Shown here piece after piece: positions 1 through 12,752 of a DNA stretch of 64,000 nt. A program made the translations under genes and the position numbers. The notes under the pieces are model-generated. The model ran no database searches, had not been told where the DNA came from, and saw only the letters and a list, made by a program, of their open reading frames with translations. The stretch is from Neurospora intermedia (lineage: Eukaryota > Ascomycota > Sordariomycetes > Sordariales > Sordariaceae), in NCBI GenBank assembly GCA_037102815.1, contig BTPP01000009.1:1426001-1490000 (forward strand). The letters run 5' to 3'. The stretch's first letter is position 1. Each line of letters opens with the position of its first letter.

Positions 1-1671
1 TCAGACGGTCAGGTTCGAAGACCTAACGATTACTGAAAGTTCCGATAGACTTCCATTGAAAACAACAAGAGATGGGTATCACAGGTCTCACCTCCAAGTA
101 TGATACTTCTTGAGGGATCAACATTCCGCTGGGCGTCTTCCTCGGTTTTCTTCCATTCTATTATTTTCTATTTCTCTTTTTTTTGTTACCGCTTTCGATT
201 CGCGTTCCCGTCATCCTTCGCCTTCACCTATTTGTCTTACGGTTACACTCCAAGCGAGTCAGCCCTCTAGGATTCTCCCCCCTAACACGACGTCTCACGT
301 AATTGAACTACATTTGCCCTTTACTGTGTTCATTATTCAGTTGTACCCCCGCCAATTGGTGATTCCCGCCCCCTTTTTTTTTGTTAAGCGCGCACACGTC
401 CGCACTTCCTTTTCAGGCAACTGGCAAAATGCCACGATGCTTGTCTCAGAACACGCTCAGAGTCTGGCTTCACATGTTTGGGGTCTGGGTTACGCAAAAT
501 CTGGTTTCGGTACTCCTGGAACAATCTGAACCAAATTAGCTTAAGAAGCGGTGTGTTTGGGGTTCTTCTATCAAAATCCTCCGATCAGAGCGCAGGCATG
601 CATGTTCGGTGTCTTATTCGACTGCCTAGGTACGACCAGGCAGATTTTTATGTTGTTTCTTTTTTTTTTTTTTTCCTTTTCCCGGAGCACAAGGGCAGCG
701 CGTATCTGGGTTATTTGTCGTACGGGCGAGAGCCGAGAGGTGAAAGCGAGAAAAGCAACGCAATGGTCAATCTGCCTCTGGCGGTCCCAAGCGGTTGCCG
801 AACCTTCAATTGACGCATGTGGATTTCTTATCAAGATTTTGCGTTGCGAGTGCGCTAGAGATCGGCCTAGACGCTTGCTAGCGACGGGTCTTGGGGAGTT
901 GGAGGGCGCTAGCGTAGTGCAGAAAACGCCACCGTCTCGGTAGATGCCCAGATCAAAGATGCCTGTTCATGGAGCTGCTCGAACACCGCTCGCCCGTGAA
1001 CCCGCGAACCGACTAGTACCGGGCGATCATGGGGAAGGAATTGCTGAGACAAACAATTCGCAGATCGCGGTAGTCAACCGAAGGCGTGGAATCGTTGGTG
1101 TTGCACATGAAGCGATCATCACGAGCTTGGGGTTGACGAGTCTTCGTTGTCACGTTTCAATGGAGGAGCAAGTGCCGTCAATGCGTCTTTGCCATGGTGT
1201 CGTGAACGTTTTGGAAAACCGTAAACACAAGTGTACACTTCACCATGAAGAGCTCATTATATGCGGTTGATATCATCAATTAAGTAAGGCTGGTGGTATA
1301 GTTACGGTATCCGATGAGGGTATACCAAGGTATCGAGGATTGACAAAGAAAAGACCACCAACAACAACGACACCAGGACAGCCACCACACACCAGCGCCA
1401 TCGTACACAACCCGCGCAGAGATAACATAAACAACTCTTAGCCTATCCGACCGCATGTGCAGAAAAATCATTCCCATCTCGCATTTCATTGCTTTCGTAC
1501 TTGTGCTTGCTCATCAAAATCATTCGCTCAAAATACAACCGCGGGGTATCCATCATCTTTCTCTGTCGAACGTTGGCCGTGTTGGTCGAAAGCGTGGGTG
1601 TCTGTCCATTCCCTCTCTTTTTCTTTTGTTTTCGTTTTCTTGTTTCTTCGTTTGATAGTTCAAGACATAGC
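1..1671. other. Intergenic, no gene recognised
   Basis: No open frame here has family-like content. Frames on both strands are short and mostly lack an ATG near their beginning. One ATG-initiated frame (944-1270 plus, 108 codons) has no recognisable motif. T-rich runs occur near 368-380 and 658-673. The 1270-1671 part lies just downstream of the transporter stop and probably contains its 3' untranslated region. Confidence 0.6.
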
Positions 1672-3465
1672 TTAAACCTGCTTCTCAGCAGGGACGTTGA
1701 GCATACCATCCTCAGCCGCGTGGGCAAACGTGGTTCTAGGCTTCCACTTGGCCGAAGTCCTGGGGGTCGTCTCCTCCATCATCTTGTCGACCTGCTCGAG
1801 CGAGAGTCCCTTGGTCTCAGGCACAAGGAAGTAAGTGTAGATGAAGGCGCAGGTGCAAAGACCGCCCCAGACGAAGAAGACGGACGACTTAAGGTTGCCG
1901 CGCTTCTCGCCGACCATGTAAGGGGTGATGACGGCGATGATGGTGTTCCAGAGCCAGTTGGAGGCAGTGGACAGACCAACACCGCGCGAACGGATGGGAA
2001 GAGGGAAGATCTCGCCAATCAAGATCCAAGCACCAGGACCCCAGGTGGAGGCGAAGAAGAAGATGAAGATGGCGATGAAGGCAATCTGGGCGTTGACGGC
2101 GCTGACATTGTTGGCCATGGACTCGCCGTCGGGGCCCATGTGGGTCTTGTTGAAGCCGACGGTGACACCGATAATGGCGACGAGGAACTGGCAGATGAGC
2201 ATGCCGAGGGCACCCCAGAAGAGGATGGTGCGGCGGCCGAAGCGCTCGACGGTCCAGAAGGAGATGGGAGTGGAGAAGACGTTGATGATGGTGAAGACCA
2301 TGGAGATCAAGAAGGTGTTGGAGATGGCGCCGGTAGACTTAAGGAAAGGGGTCGAGTAGTAAAAGATGAAGTTGACACCGGTCCTACGTTTTGTTAGCAT
2401 CATGTTCATCCGCCTTTCTCAAGGAGTAAAGAGGAAGCTCACCATTGCTGCATCATCTGAAGAGAGGTACCAAGAATAGTCTTGCGGAGGTTGGAGTTGG
2501 CCTTCCAGAGAGAACCCTTGAAGCAGTTGGCCCAGGAGCCGAACCAGGTGGTGGAGGGAATAAGCTGACGCTCGTACTCCTCGTTGGCGACGATCTCAGC
2601 AAGCTCGACCTGGATGTACTCGGAGTTGGGGTCTTGGCCACGAAGACGGGACAGAGAGCTGGTAGCAGCAGCGAGGTTACCCTTCTTGACGAAGTAGCGA
2701 GGAGAGTCGGGAAGGCACATAAGACCACCGGCAAGGATGAGAGCCCAGATGAACTGGATGGCGATAGGAATACGGTAAGCACCGGTATCCTTCCTGTCCT
2801 GAGTTGCGTAGACGACGCAAGAAGCAAGCATGAGACCGATGGTGATGCAGAATTGGTAACCGGCGACCAAGGCACCACGGACCTTGCGAGGGCACTGCAG
2901 ACATTGTATGGTTAGTTACCTAGTCACCCCGGAAGCAACAGTCGATCAGGGGTAAAAGAAGACTTACAATCTCGGACATGTACAGAATGACGACGGCGGA
3001 CTCGAAACCCACACCGATACCAGCAATAAGACGGCCAGCAACGATAGCACCGAGAGCATCACCAAGACCAGTGATCATCTGGATCACGCAACCAATCAGG
3101 TAGATGAGACAGCCGAGAATGACGGTCCACTTGCGGCCGATCATGTCGGCGAGGTCACCGGCAATCAGGGCGCCAAAGAAGGTACCGCAGGACAGGATAG
3201 AGACGACGAGGGACTGGTGGGATTCGGAAAGCTGCTTGACGACGGGATTGGTGCCTTCGACGGCATTGATGAAGATCTGCGAGCCAAGAACGCCGTTGAT
3301 GTAACCGGAGTCATAACCGAAGAAGATACCACCGAACGAGGCGAAGGCGCAGATGAGGTAGGCCTTCCATGTGACGGGGGCTTCGATGCGTTCGACATCT
3401 TGGGTGTGAGCGAGCCCGATGTGGGCTGCTGTAGGAGCCGTCTCCTTCTCGTGGGCGGACGACAT
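1672..3465 (-). CDS. MFS hexose transporter (sugar porter family)
   Basis: This gene encodes a 553-residue plasma-membrane sugar transporter of the major facilitator superfamily, expected to import glucose or related hexoses by proton symport. Three exons are inferred: 3465-2968, 2894-2443 and 2383-1672, with introns of 73 and 59 nt that use GTAAGT and GTGAGC donors; the second has a GCTAAC branch site. Diagnostic motifs are GRLIAGIGVG in the N-terminal half, LPDSPRYF (the PESPR signature) after helix 6, QQWTGVNFIFYY in helix 7, VERFGRR between helices 8 and 9, and VPETKG after helix 12. The repeats fit a 12-helix protein and the length is normal. The sequence resembles high-affinity fungal glucose transporters of the HGT/HXT type, but I cannot assign the exact paralog, so no symbol is given. 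CRE-1-like sites cluster upstream. Confidence 0.95.
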
Positions 3466-3820
3466 GGTGTTCGTTGTGACTCTTGTATTTGTTGATTTCC
3501 CTTTCTTTTCGTGTGGTTGTCGTCAAGGGAAGAAGCGAAAAAGAGACGAGAAGAGGAAAGAGGGGATGAAGGGAGGTAGATCACTTGTTGATGACACAGA
3601 AAGGAAGTCGAGAAAGCGGCTGATGAAAAGGGGGTGAGAAACGGGATGCGAAGCTCTTTATGTAAACTGAGTTTGCATGTTCAAGGTCTTTGTATCTTAG
3701 TACAGCCCATGCCCGTGCCGGTTACACTCTGGAACCTTGCCGGCTTCCCCATGCCCAAACCACGCATGCCCACAGATTCCCAAGTTGGAGAAGACGGGGG
3801 AGGGTGGGACTCTGGTGGCT

Positions 3821-4167
3821 GCGGAGGGCTTGGTCGGATCCGGCCAGTCATACAACGGAGATGCGCACCTAGACCAACCAGACCGAGTCAGACAGAGGGC
3901 GATTTCCCCAACTTGGCAACATGCTCCTTGGGGATTTCGCCATTGTCCCGCCCGGGGGGTCGCGTGCAAGACCGCTCCCATTTGTTGCGGAGAAGGAAGA
4001 TTCTACCCCAATTCCAGCAGAAGCCCCGTCGTGGGGAGAGTCTGGAGTGCTGGGTCTGGGTCTGGGGTTGGTTGGAAAAGCGGAGGCGGAGGATGGTGGA
4101 GGAGTAGCCCATCCCATCCCATCTCACTCTGTTCAGGGGTGGCCTTCCTTCTCCATGGGGTCCCCAG
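3821..4167. promoter_or_regulatory. Cluster of CRE-1-like (SYGGRG) sites upstream of the transporter
   Basis: At least six matches to SYGGRG, the site of the carbon catabolite repressor CreA/CRE-1, lie 360-700 bases upstream of the transporter ATG: GCGGAG at 3821 and 3987, CCGGGG at 3952, GTGGGG at 4031, CTGGAG at 4042 and CTGGGG at 4062, plus CCCCAG (reverse strand) at 4162 and several GCGGAG/GTGGAG near 4080-4100. The site is short and the region GC-rich, so chance contributes. Glucose repression of a high-affinity sugar transporter would be consistent. Function is inferred only. Confidence 0.35.
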
Positions 4168-4468
4168 ATTGTGGCCATCCTCCTTGGGGCCTTGGGTCCC
4201 ATCCATCCATGCAGCGCCATGCACGAGAGATGCAGAATAACGCCGAGCGAGAGAGCTTGGCCTGCACTAGATCTTGGCCTCGAACAGTCTGTGTCTGCTC
4301 CCTCTCGAGATGTCGCTGAAATTTTGAATCATTGCCCCCCTTGTAAGCCGTATCCGTATTGTAAAGTCATGTGAAGGAACGCATCCGTACAGCGATTCTG
4401 AACCCCGTTTCGGTGCGTTACATTCCTGACGCGCAAAATTACCTGAGACACAACCACTGAACCCCCCA

Positions 4469-4491
4469 CCCCCCCCCCCCCCCCCCCCCCC
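4469..4491. repeat. Poly-C tract (C23)
   Basis: There are 23 consecutive cytosines, preceded by six C and one A, then GGTTTTGG. Length may vary between isolates and sequencing may be unreliable here. Confidence 0.9.
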
Positions 4492-7400
4492 GGTTTTGGT
4501 TACAGTAACAGCGTCCTGAATCGCATCAATTCTCAACTCTTCTTCCTCACGGTATGGAATGTCTTGGGTCTCGGTCCAGTCCCGAATTACTAGCATTGTT
4601 TGCTCCCGGTCTTCAATCTTTCATTGTTTCATTCTTTTCGATGTGTGTCTTGCTCTTTCGCTCAGTCTTCTTCAACGGGATGCATGGGGCGACTTCTGGG
4701 CGGCATCATCATCATCAATCATAGAGGTAGGTATGGATACAAGCCGGACCGCCCGCCGGGAATGGAAGAGACCTCGTCCAGATCACCCGCATTCCACACC
4801 GTTTGCGTTTCCGCCTCGGTCAACTGTTCGCGCTACAAAACTAAGCCGAGGTCCAGTCCCACCGCCATGCAACCAGAGTCCCAACCACTACCAACCCGCC
4901 CGACATCACCACCAAGACGTCAAAGCTGCATTTCCTGGGAGAAACGTTCGCTTGGCACTCTCGTTTCCGTAGCTCCCGCGTGATTGATGTTATCACAGCG
5001 ACTTCTCCATTCCCAACTTGGCGATTGACCGAGTGGATGCCCGTCCAGCTCGCGCGCGTGGGTGTGGTTACAATTCCCCTAGGTATGCAAATGGGAATGG
5101 TTTCTACGGTAGAGTGCGTATCTACGAGGCCCCTTTTCTAGGCCATGACACACGCTAGAGATTATTTCCGGGACGTTGGCGACACCCATTACATACTTGG
5201 CAAACCATGGTGCTGGCGACGGTGATGATTTGCATCCGTTGATGAGGGTGTAGATGAAGGATGTGCTTCTAGAAAGAAGCGAGACCGGGGGGCTCAATTC
5301 TTCTCATCCCGCCTTGTAAAACCCTTTAATCTCCCTTCTATTTCACACTGCTCTCTTGCATGAGCGATGTATCTCAATGTACTTAGCCGTCACACACAAT
5401 GAACGAGGAGCATTCATCTTTGGCTTTAGATTCCCAAATCCAGAATCTCAGATACGAGGTGACATAGATCTCTATTCTTCCTGTGCGTATAGTTGTATGT
5501 GATTGACTGTGGGTTTTGAAGGATCGAAGGGAATGGAACAATTCCTGCGTGTAATTTTGGAGAGAAGATTTGTTGGCCGGCCTTGACGGCTGCCTGAACC
5601 AATCCTCTACACTAGAAGCATGGGCCAGCCGGGAAGGGGGGTACAAAATCTCACCTGCTTCAACGAGCCGTGTAACAATCGTAACAAAGCTAAACCCGTT
5701 GTCCAAAACCTTGTTCCCTGTACTAGACTTTTCTATCACCCATGATCGCAATCACATCACCCAACGATCTTCGTTGCAGTAGCCGAAAGGTTTTTAAGTT
5801 TGGGTTCGTGGTGTTGTGGGCTGAATAGTCGCACGGACGTGTTCTTGCCCCTTTGCTGTCAAACCCTTGATGAGGATCAGAGAAACTGGAGACGATCCTA
5901 ACGATGATAGTGATGCACCGTTGTCCAATACCCAGTTAGTATCAGTATCGAATCTTCAGCAGTGATGAAATCTGCAATGGGTTGAACACAAGGACCGAGT
6001 ATAACCCAGAGTGACCCCGTCCAGCCTTGTCGTACCACCCGATTTCAGAATTTTAGGGTCCTGGGTTTCCTCGACACAACCACAACCACAACATAGATCA
6101 CTTTGAGGCTGAAGTTGTGCATGTGATCATGGTGGCACGCAGCACGATACCCTTCTCATTTCTAGCTCTGCCTACCATGCTCGCAGGGCTTGTCCCTACA
6201 CGAGCATCTGAGTGTGTACGTATCGAACGAATGATGCCCAGAACTAGGTGACATCGTGGTCGCCAAGGAGCCCAAACGAGTCAGCCATCTCAGGCCAAGC
6301 TCGATGTTATCCTCCCCCAAGGAGCCCCCAAGAATCCAGACAAGGACATGTCCCAAAGGTTCAAGTTGTCAACATCCCGCCTGCTTGGTAAGAAGATACG
6401 AATGACCACCCTTCGGCAGTATTTGCACATTAGTACCGGCGCTTTTGTGGGCGCACTACATACATCACCCAGAAGCTACTGTACTCAGACTAATTCGGGC
6501 AAAGCGTTATTAAATGATTGGGTTCGGGGTATCACCAACACTGACTCGCATACCGCATACCATACATACGCCATATCGTGTACGCATACTCGGGGTTACT
6601 TGACCCGGTGCCTCTCTGGATGGGAGCTTCAGGTTTGTTTTGGGCATCATCGGCACCGTCACTTGCCGTCGCTTGGTGCGTAGGGCCGGTTAACGTCTCC
6701 GCTCTCCATCTGTCCCGACGCTTTGGCGACAGCGACACGACGGCGACGCTATTATCACTTATCAGTTGTACTCATTCGCTCCCAACAAGCCTTCCCTTGA
6801 ACCACACAGATCACAGTGCACCACGACCGAGTCGCGCCGAGCCGCCTCTCTATATGACCGTGTTATATGAGCAACGTCACTCAGCAATGGTAACAAATCG
6901 TCGTAACATTCTGTCCCTTACACGACGACGTCGAATGTTACAACACCACTTACTTACCCAGACACCCCTCCATCTGTTCGTCCCAAAGAAATCCAGAACG
7001 CTCGCTGCTGACCCCAACATTTCTGTGGAGTCCCCCAGGCACCGGGCAGAGCGCGCGCAACCTCCACTAGGACAAGCATGGCAACGTGGTCCGGGGCGAC
7101 AGGGGCCCAAATCTACCAAACCACTCCCAAGTGCAGGGCAGGGCCGCTTGTAAACGGTCCTTTTGTGGAGTCTTTCGCGTCTAGATTGACTCCAAAGTTC
7201 CAATATTCTCCATTGTTCTCCAGTCTCTCCAGTTCTGCCAGTCCATTTCCCCCAATCCCCTCACTTTGCCCCCGACCTTGCGATCTTGTTTTCCCCAGAT
7301 TAACCCCCATGATTGTGTGGTTTTTTTAACTGGGAGGGGCTTCTTCCCCATGGGACGGGTGGATTGATTGACACGCGTGCGATGGAGGAGAAAAAAACGA

Positions 7401-8923
7401 ACGAGCAACAAATCTGGGGAAATCTACTCCGCCCAATACCACCATATGATATCGATCGTCTGGGTTTGGGTCGGGTCGTCTTGATAACATTTTTTTTTTT
7501 TTTTGGAGAATGGCATGTGACTTTCATTCTAGCGTACACTACATGGAAGTTTGAAAGTCTCGACCGACAAAAGTTGTAAGACCGGCGGGAAGGGGACCGA
7601 AGCGGCGACAGTGGGGTATCCCACTCATTCACCCTTGTTCCTTTCCCTTCAGCACAACAACTTTCTTCGCCAGCGCTTGGCATCGGGCTTTGCCTGCCCA
7701 GGCCAAGGAGCTAAAAAGTCGGCATGTTCATGACACGAGTGGCTGTTCGCCGTCACCACAGTCCAGTACACCAGGAGATTACCTCTACCTCTACGGGCAT
7801 ACTCCCTAGTAAAAGCCATTGAGCCACCACCGCCAGTTCCCGGCTACCATTCAGTGTAGTGTACCATTCTGTTGCCCCCCTTGAGGTGGCTCAGACTTCT
7901 CTACCTAGCTCGCCGAGCCCTTCTGGAAAAAGTCCTTTTTATCCAAGATTACTTGGTGGATATGAAAATTCTCTTGTCGGTCATGATGCCTTGAGGTTTC
8001 TTGGCGCTGGGATTTCCTATCACTGACCACGATGGCAAAACCTGATGGTAGACATGCCCTAGGTACACTTCCAGTGTACGAATGCTCTCGCTCTTTGGAA
8101 ACCAGAGGGGGAGGAGGCTGGGCATTTCTTACACCGCAACATGATGCCCCCGGGCCCGTCATCATCCAATTTCTTACCTACGGTGTACGCCGACAGATCG
8201 AGGACTGCTCCGACAGTTGGAACAGTTCGACGTATCCGGCCACCCAGCCTGCCAGCCTGGACGGTAACCCGCATCATGTGCCCCTGGATACCTAGCAAAT
8301 GTGTGGTCTCATGTGACAAAATGTTTCTTTCTTTGTGTTGATTTTTTTTCGGCAGCCCACTTTGAAGGGCTGGAAGCTCCCTTTGTTGCATCTGTCGCCT
8401 GACTCTCTCAGGATTTGCGATGATGTGTGAAAGAAACTTCCCCATCGTTTGGTAGCAGCCCGACAGGCTGAGGCAGCCCTGACTGTTTACCAGTCACATG
8501 GAAGTCAGCCGCCTGGCTACACTCGACCACAGCTGTGAAAATTTCTGCGATTCCACGCCTGGGCAGGCCTGGATCTCCGAGTGGCACCAGCGCTCTTTGT
8601 TTCGGATCACAGCTCGTGGTTTGCCGGATATCCAAATCAATTTTCAGGACCGGATAGGATATGTTCTGCACGAGGTCACTCCTGTCAGCCTTGTTCATCC
8701 ACGAGGAATTCGAGCTTGTCCGGCTACCTGTGAGAGATGGACGGACTGCTGAGACGTTTGACGCTGTGGACGGATGGGACTTGGATGGACACATAGAAAA
8801 TTAGAGTGGTATCCGTTCCTGTGTTACTACTAGTACGGCGTGGCAGTGACCGAGGTAAAGGTAGCCAATCCCTTTCTGTGGACGTGCTTCTTCCGGCCCC
8901 ACCACCCGTTTGGTGGCCTCTGG

Positions 8924-8944
8924 CCCCCCCCCCCCCCCCCCCCC
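8924..8944. repeat. Poly-C tract (C21)
   Basis: A second uninterrupted run of 21 cytosines followed by TTTTGC. It lies in the same spacer as the C23 run. Confidence 0.9.
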
Positions 8945-11900
8945 TTTTGCATCCTTTTTATTTCCATGTTGTGGTCGTGTGTGCCACTATTGGGTACGCG
9001 GTGCCGAGGACTGGAGGTCGATGGCCGGATGTTTTCCCTATTCTGTCTTCTTTTCGGGCCGTTCTGAGGGGTGTTCTGACCAACAGCATCGGTCACTCTG
9101 CCGTACCGTGCCGCTTTAGCAAGGAGGCGTTGTCATTCGTGATCCGAGAGCGAATTTGGAAATTGCAAAGGATGATTCGTTTACAAGCCGAAAGGTTGGA
9201 GAAGCAGATATCAGTTCTGGATAGTGCCAGCTAAGGGCACCCTCTGTCTAGCCATGGCAACGCTTTTCGTCTTGTCATCTTGTGACGGTGAGTTTCTGCT
9301 TTCGTCAACCCCTTTGCCTCCTCATAACTTCATGGTCATGTGAGTGCTGTCAGTCTATGTGCCTGAGGAGGGTCCAAATGCTAATTGTGTCTAGAAAAGG
9401 CGACGATACAGATATCATGACCATCAAGATTGCTCCTTGCTCCAGTTGAGCCAGTTAGCCAGTCTTCCATCGTTATGACGGCTTGGCTATCCCATTCTCG
9501 ACCCAACGTACATCGAGATCTAGTCTACTCTGGAACGGCGACATACCAGGCTGGATCATCATCGACGTGATCCATCGCCGAAATTCGAGTCGCTTTCGGT
9601 ATTTGGCACGCTCGAGAAGAAAAAAAGATCGACCTTGGCGCTGTCAACTGAAGCGCCGAGGCGCCCTCGTTCGAGAAAGACAAGAAATGCCATTTCGATT
9701 CTCGACCTGTCGGTTCTGCGCAGAATTTGCCAGTTCCGCATGCCGTCTACCCCGCTTGATGACTCCAATAAAAAGCAAACCTTTGCTAACCCCAGACGCC
9801 ACAAGTTTCGGGTGGCGTTGGAAGCTTGTTGTGCGATTGGGGACAGTGGCGGTAAGCAGTCAGGTGAGGAGACAGATCGAGTTGGAGAAGTTGGCCTTTG
9901 TTGAAGGTTGACCAAACTGTCGATATTCCTGGTGGCTGGTGATCGAACATTGAAAACCCCAATTGATGGCTACAGCGGCGGTGGCAGTTTCGGCCGACGC
10001 GACAAAAAGACAACAACAAAGGCGGCAAGCGAGTGAATTGAGTGTGAGAAGAAGGGTGAGTGATCACTTGCAAACTGCCGTCATCCCGGCTTTCCAACGG
10101 TTTTGGGAACTCAAAGCGAAAGAACGAACAGGCGAGTGCCTTGAACTGACCGTCCCGTCCGCTTAACACTTGCTCGTGGCCCGTAGCGCCCTGAAGCTTC
10201 GCCGCGAACGGTCGGGGCTCTGAGTAGTAGCCGCTGTCCGCGTTCCAGTGTGTCGTACATGGCCGTGGACGTCGTGCAAACCGAGAGCTGTGCTATTTGA
10301 GGCATCGGACAGTTGCGCTGTGCTGGCTACCACAGGTCCATGCGCGCTTTATGCTTCATGCCTCGCTCTCCGTTCCATTACACTGTGCTTTCTGTGCTCA
10401 AGAATTAACCCCACCCAAACTGCTTCCATCATCATGAAGTCGACAGAAATCTGAAGACAGCGGGCGCTGCACATAAGACAGTGATTTGCTGCTACCGGTA
10501 ACAAAGTCTTACACGTACATTACAAGGTGCTCATCACTGCCTTATCCGGACTAGCTTTCACCCCATACCCCGGTATTTATCAGCATCCAGTGTAACAATC
10601 GTATTCAGGCTAAAGTCGATACGCAGTTACGCATCCGTTACAGTACAATGTTACATACCCAGGGCTTTCCACTGCAGTGCGTCGTCATTTCCATCATGTT
10701 GATGGGAATATTCACATTCCATTCTTCACGTCAAGACATTCCTTGGAAAGAGTTCTGGTGTCTCAACAGCATTCTTTCCAGACGTCGTCCCGTTTCCGTC
10801 AAAAAGAAACAAATAGCAACACCCGACGGGAACACTTCGTTCAATCCCTTGGTTCTATTAGATCCCGTGGAAACGTGGTTTCTCCCGTGCCGCGTGTTTC
10901 AGCTCCGAGTTGTTTGTCATTTTCTTTCTTTCTACGCAGGACTCTATAACAACCACATTGTTCGCGACAAGTCAAGAAAGAAGATGAAACACCGTATCCG
11001 TCTATGAAGTGCAAATCATTACAAACTTTCACCATCAACAGAAGACGAAACCGAAATAGAACAAAAAAAAAGACTCGACGGATACAACCTTGAACCTCCT
11101 CCCATGATGCAACCCTCCCAAATGTGTACGTGTCAGTGCCCGTCTCGCCCTGTCAAATTACCTTACCTAGCAACTGCAACCAACCATCCCTAGCCTCCCG
11201 TCGCTAGCCTGCATCAGACTGGGCACTCACTCATGGAGAAAGGAGGTGGAATGTAACGTTCGTTACTTCTGAGGGAAACCACCTTCGCTGATGTCGTAGG
11301 TATCGTGTACGTACCGTAGAAGGTAGTGATGTAGAAATCCCCCTTTTTGCTCGCAACGATATCCGCCTCAAGGCTTAAGCCGGCAGCGAGAAAGAGTTGT
11401 CATCGCCACCAGAGCTACTAATCCTATCAATCTATTTCCGCGACTCCTTCACCAAAGAGGGAGCGGTCATTGACCTTGACATTTGCTATGGCACAGGATT
11501 CTTCTTGGTCGAGAACATATCATGATCGATCCAAAATACACTTCTCCTTCCCGTCTATACATGCAGTCAATAAAAACGGTACGTACGATCTGACAAGACG
11601 TCTAACCGACCGACAACGGTTTCATACTCTTCAATGTCAAGTGAATGGGGATATACATATCTGGTAAGGTACGTAAGGCGCAACAAAAGGGCCACGGCAA
11701 CGGGAGCGGGAGCGGGAACGGCAGGTAAAACACAGAAGCAACTGAAAGTATTTACAGAGCGATCAAACATGCCACGAAGTAATTCCATAATTTTGTAGAA
11801 GAGAATGGACGTTAAAGCACTCTCCCCTAAAGTGCCCGCTGCCCTGTCGAGATAACGGTTTCGAACACACAGCGAAAAAAAGGAACAAAACTAAGCCCGC

Positions 11901-12752
11901 ATACACTGCGACCTTTATAGCGGGATGCAACGTCAACTCACCCGTCCCTGGCTGGCTGTGATGGGGCCGAGTAGATGTTCGTATGGTAGGTACTGAGCGA
12001 TCATATGTACAAGCAGGGATATCTGCACATTCGCGCATGTTGATTCTGGCTTTGATCAGGACTTTGGGGAAAAAGCAAGACAATGCTCATCATTGTCATG
12101 TAATTCATGATAGCTTTGATTCTCGCCTGAGCCCTTGCAACAAACTACCTACAGCTGAGGCGGTACTGCAGAGAGAAGGTGATTGATTCGTCCACATGCC
12201 TTTAATCGTCATTAAATCTGCAGTAGTGTAGGGTGTCATAGAACATGGGACTATGCGATCTGTGATGTGATGCGGCTGTAATGTCAGTGTTGGATGATTT
12301 GATGAAGAGACAAGTGGTCCTAATGCCTGGCTCAAATTGGTATCGACCTGGCAAGCTGCCCGTCAGTAGACTGAGCAAAAAGGCAACTCTAACAGTAAGT
12401 AGTTGAACGCCCACGGTTATCAGAACAGTTGCAAGACAAGAACCATTTGTGATCCAATGCAATGTCTTTTATGAGTTTCTTCCGTTGGTTTACTCGGAGA
12501 TAAGCTGTTATGATTATACACATTTTTAGCCGTAGTGAAAATGACTGCCAAAAAAAACCTTTCCTAAACGTTCATTGCCGTAATATCATGACCAAAACGT
12601 CCGTCTCCAGCCTAGAAAACCGATTCAAGTTGTTCCTTAACCTAAACGCTCCAGCACCCTCAGGAAGCCCATCATGCATTGACTCAAGGCGTCTTCGACA
12701 CCCTACACCATCGTCTACCACATCCTCAATCTCCTTCTTCAACGATCGCCGC

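Larger units (their letters stand above)
3466..12752. other. 9.3 kb gene-poor spacer
   Basis: No gene is recognised between the transporter and nop-1. The transporter leader (3466-3660) is purine-rich. The remaining frames on both strands are short, mostly lack an early ATG, and show no family motifs, repeats of mobile elements or AT-rich blocks. It holds two long cytosine runs (4469, 8924), a T run near 7490-7504 and a double TACCTCTAC at 7780. It could carry non-coding transcripts or short spliced genes that cannot be seen by eye. Confidence 0.5.

Noticed and set aside
1-30. GGTTCGAAGACC at the window edge, resembling a tRNA T arm or B box
   Set aside because: No acceptor stem follows and the 5' half is outside the window; no T run is near.
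1489-2397. 302-codon plus frame
   Set aside because: It is antisense to the third exon of the hexose transporter and Asp/Gly/Glu-rich as expected for such a shadow.
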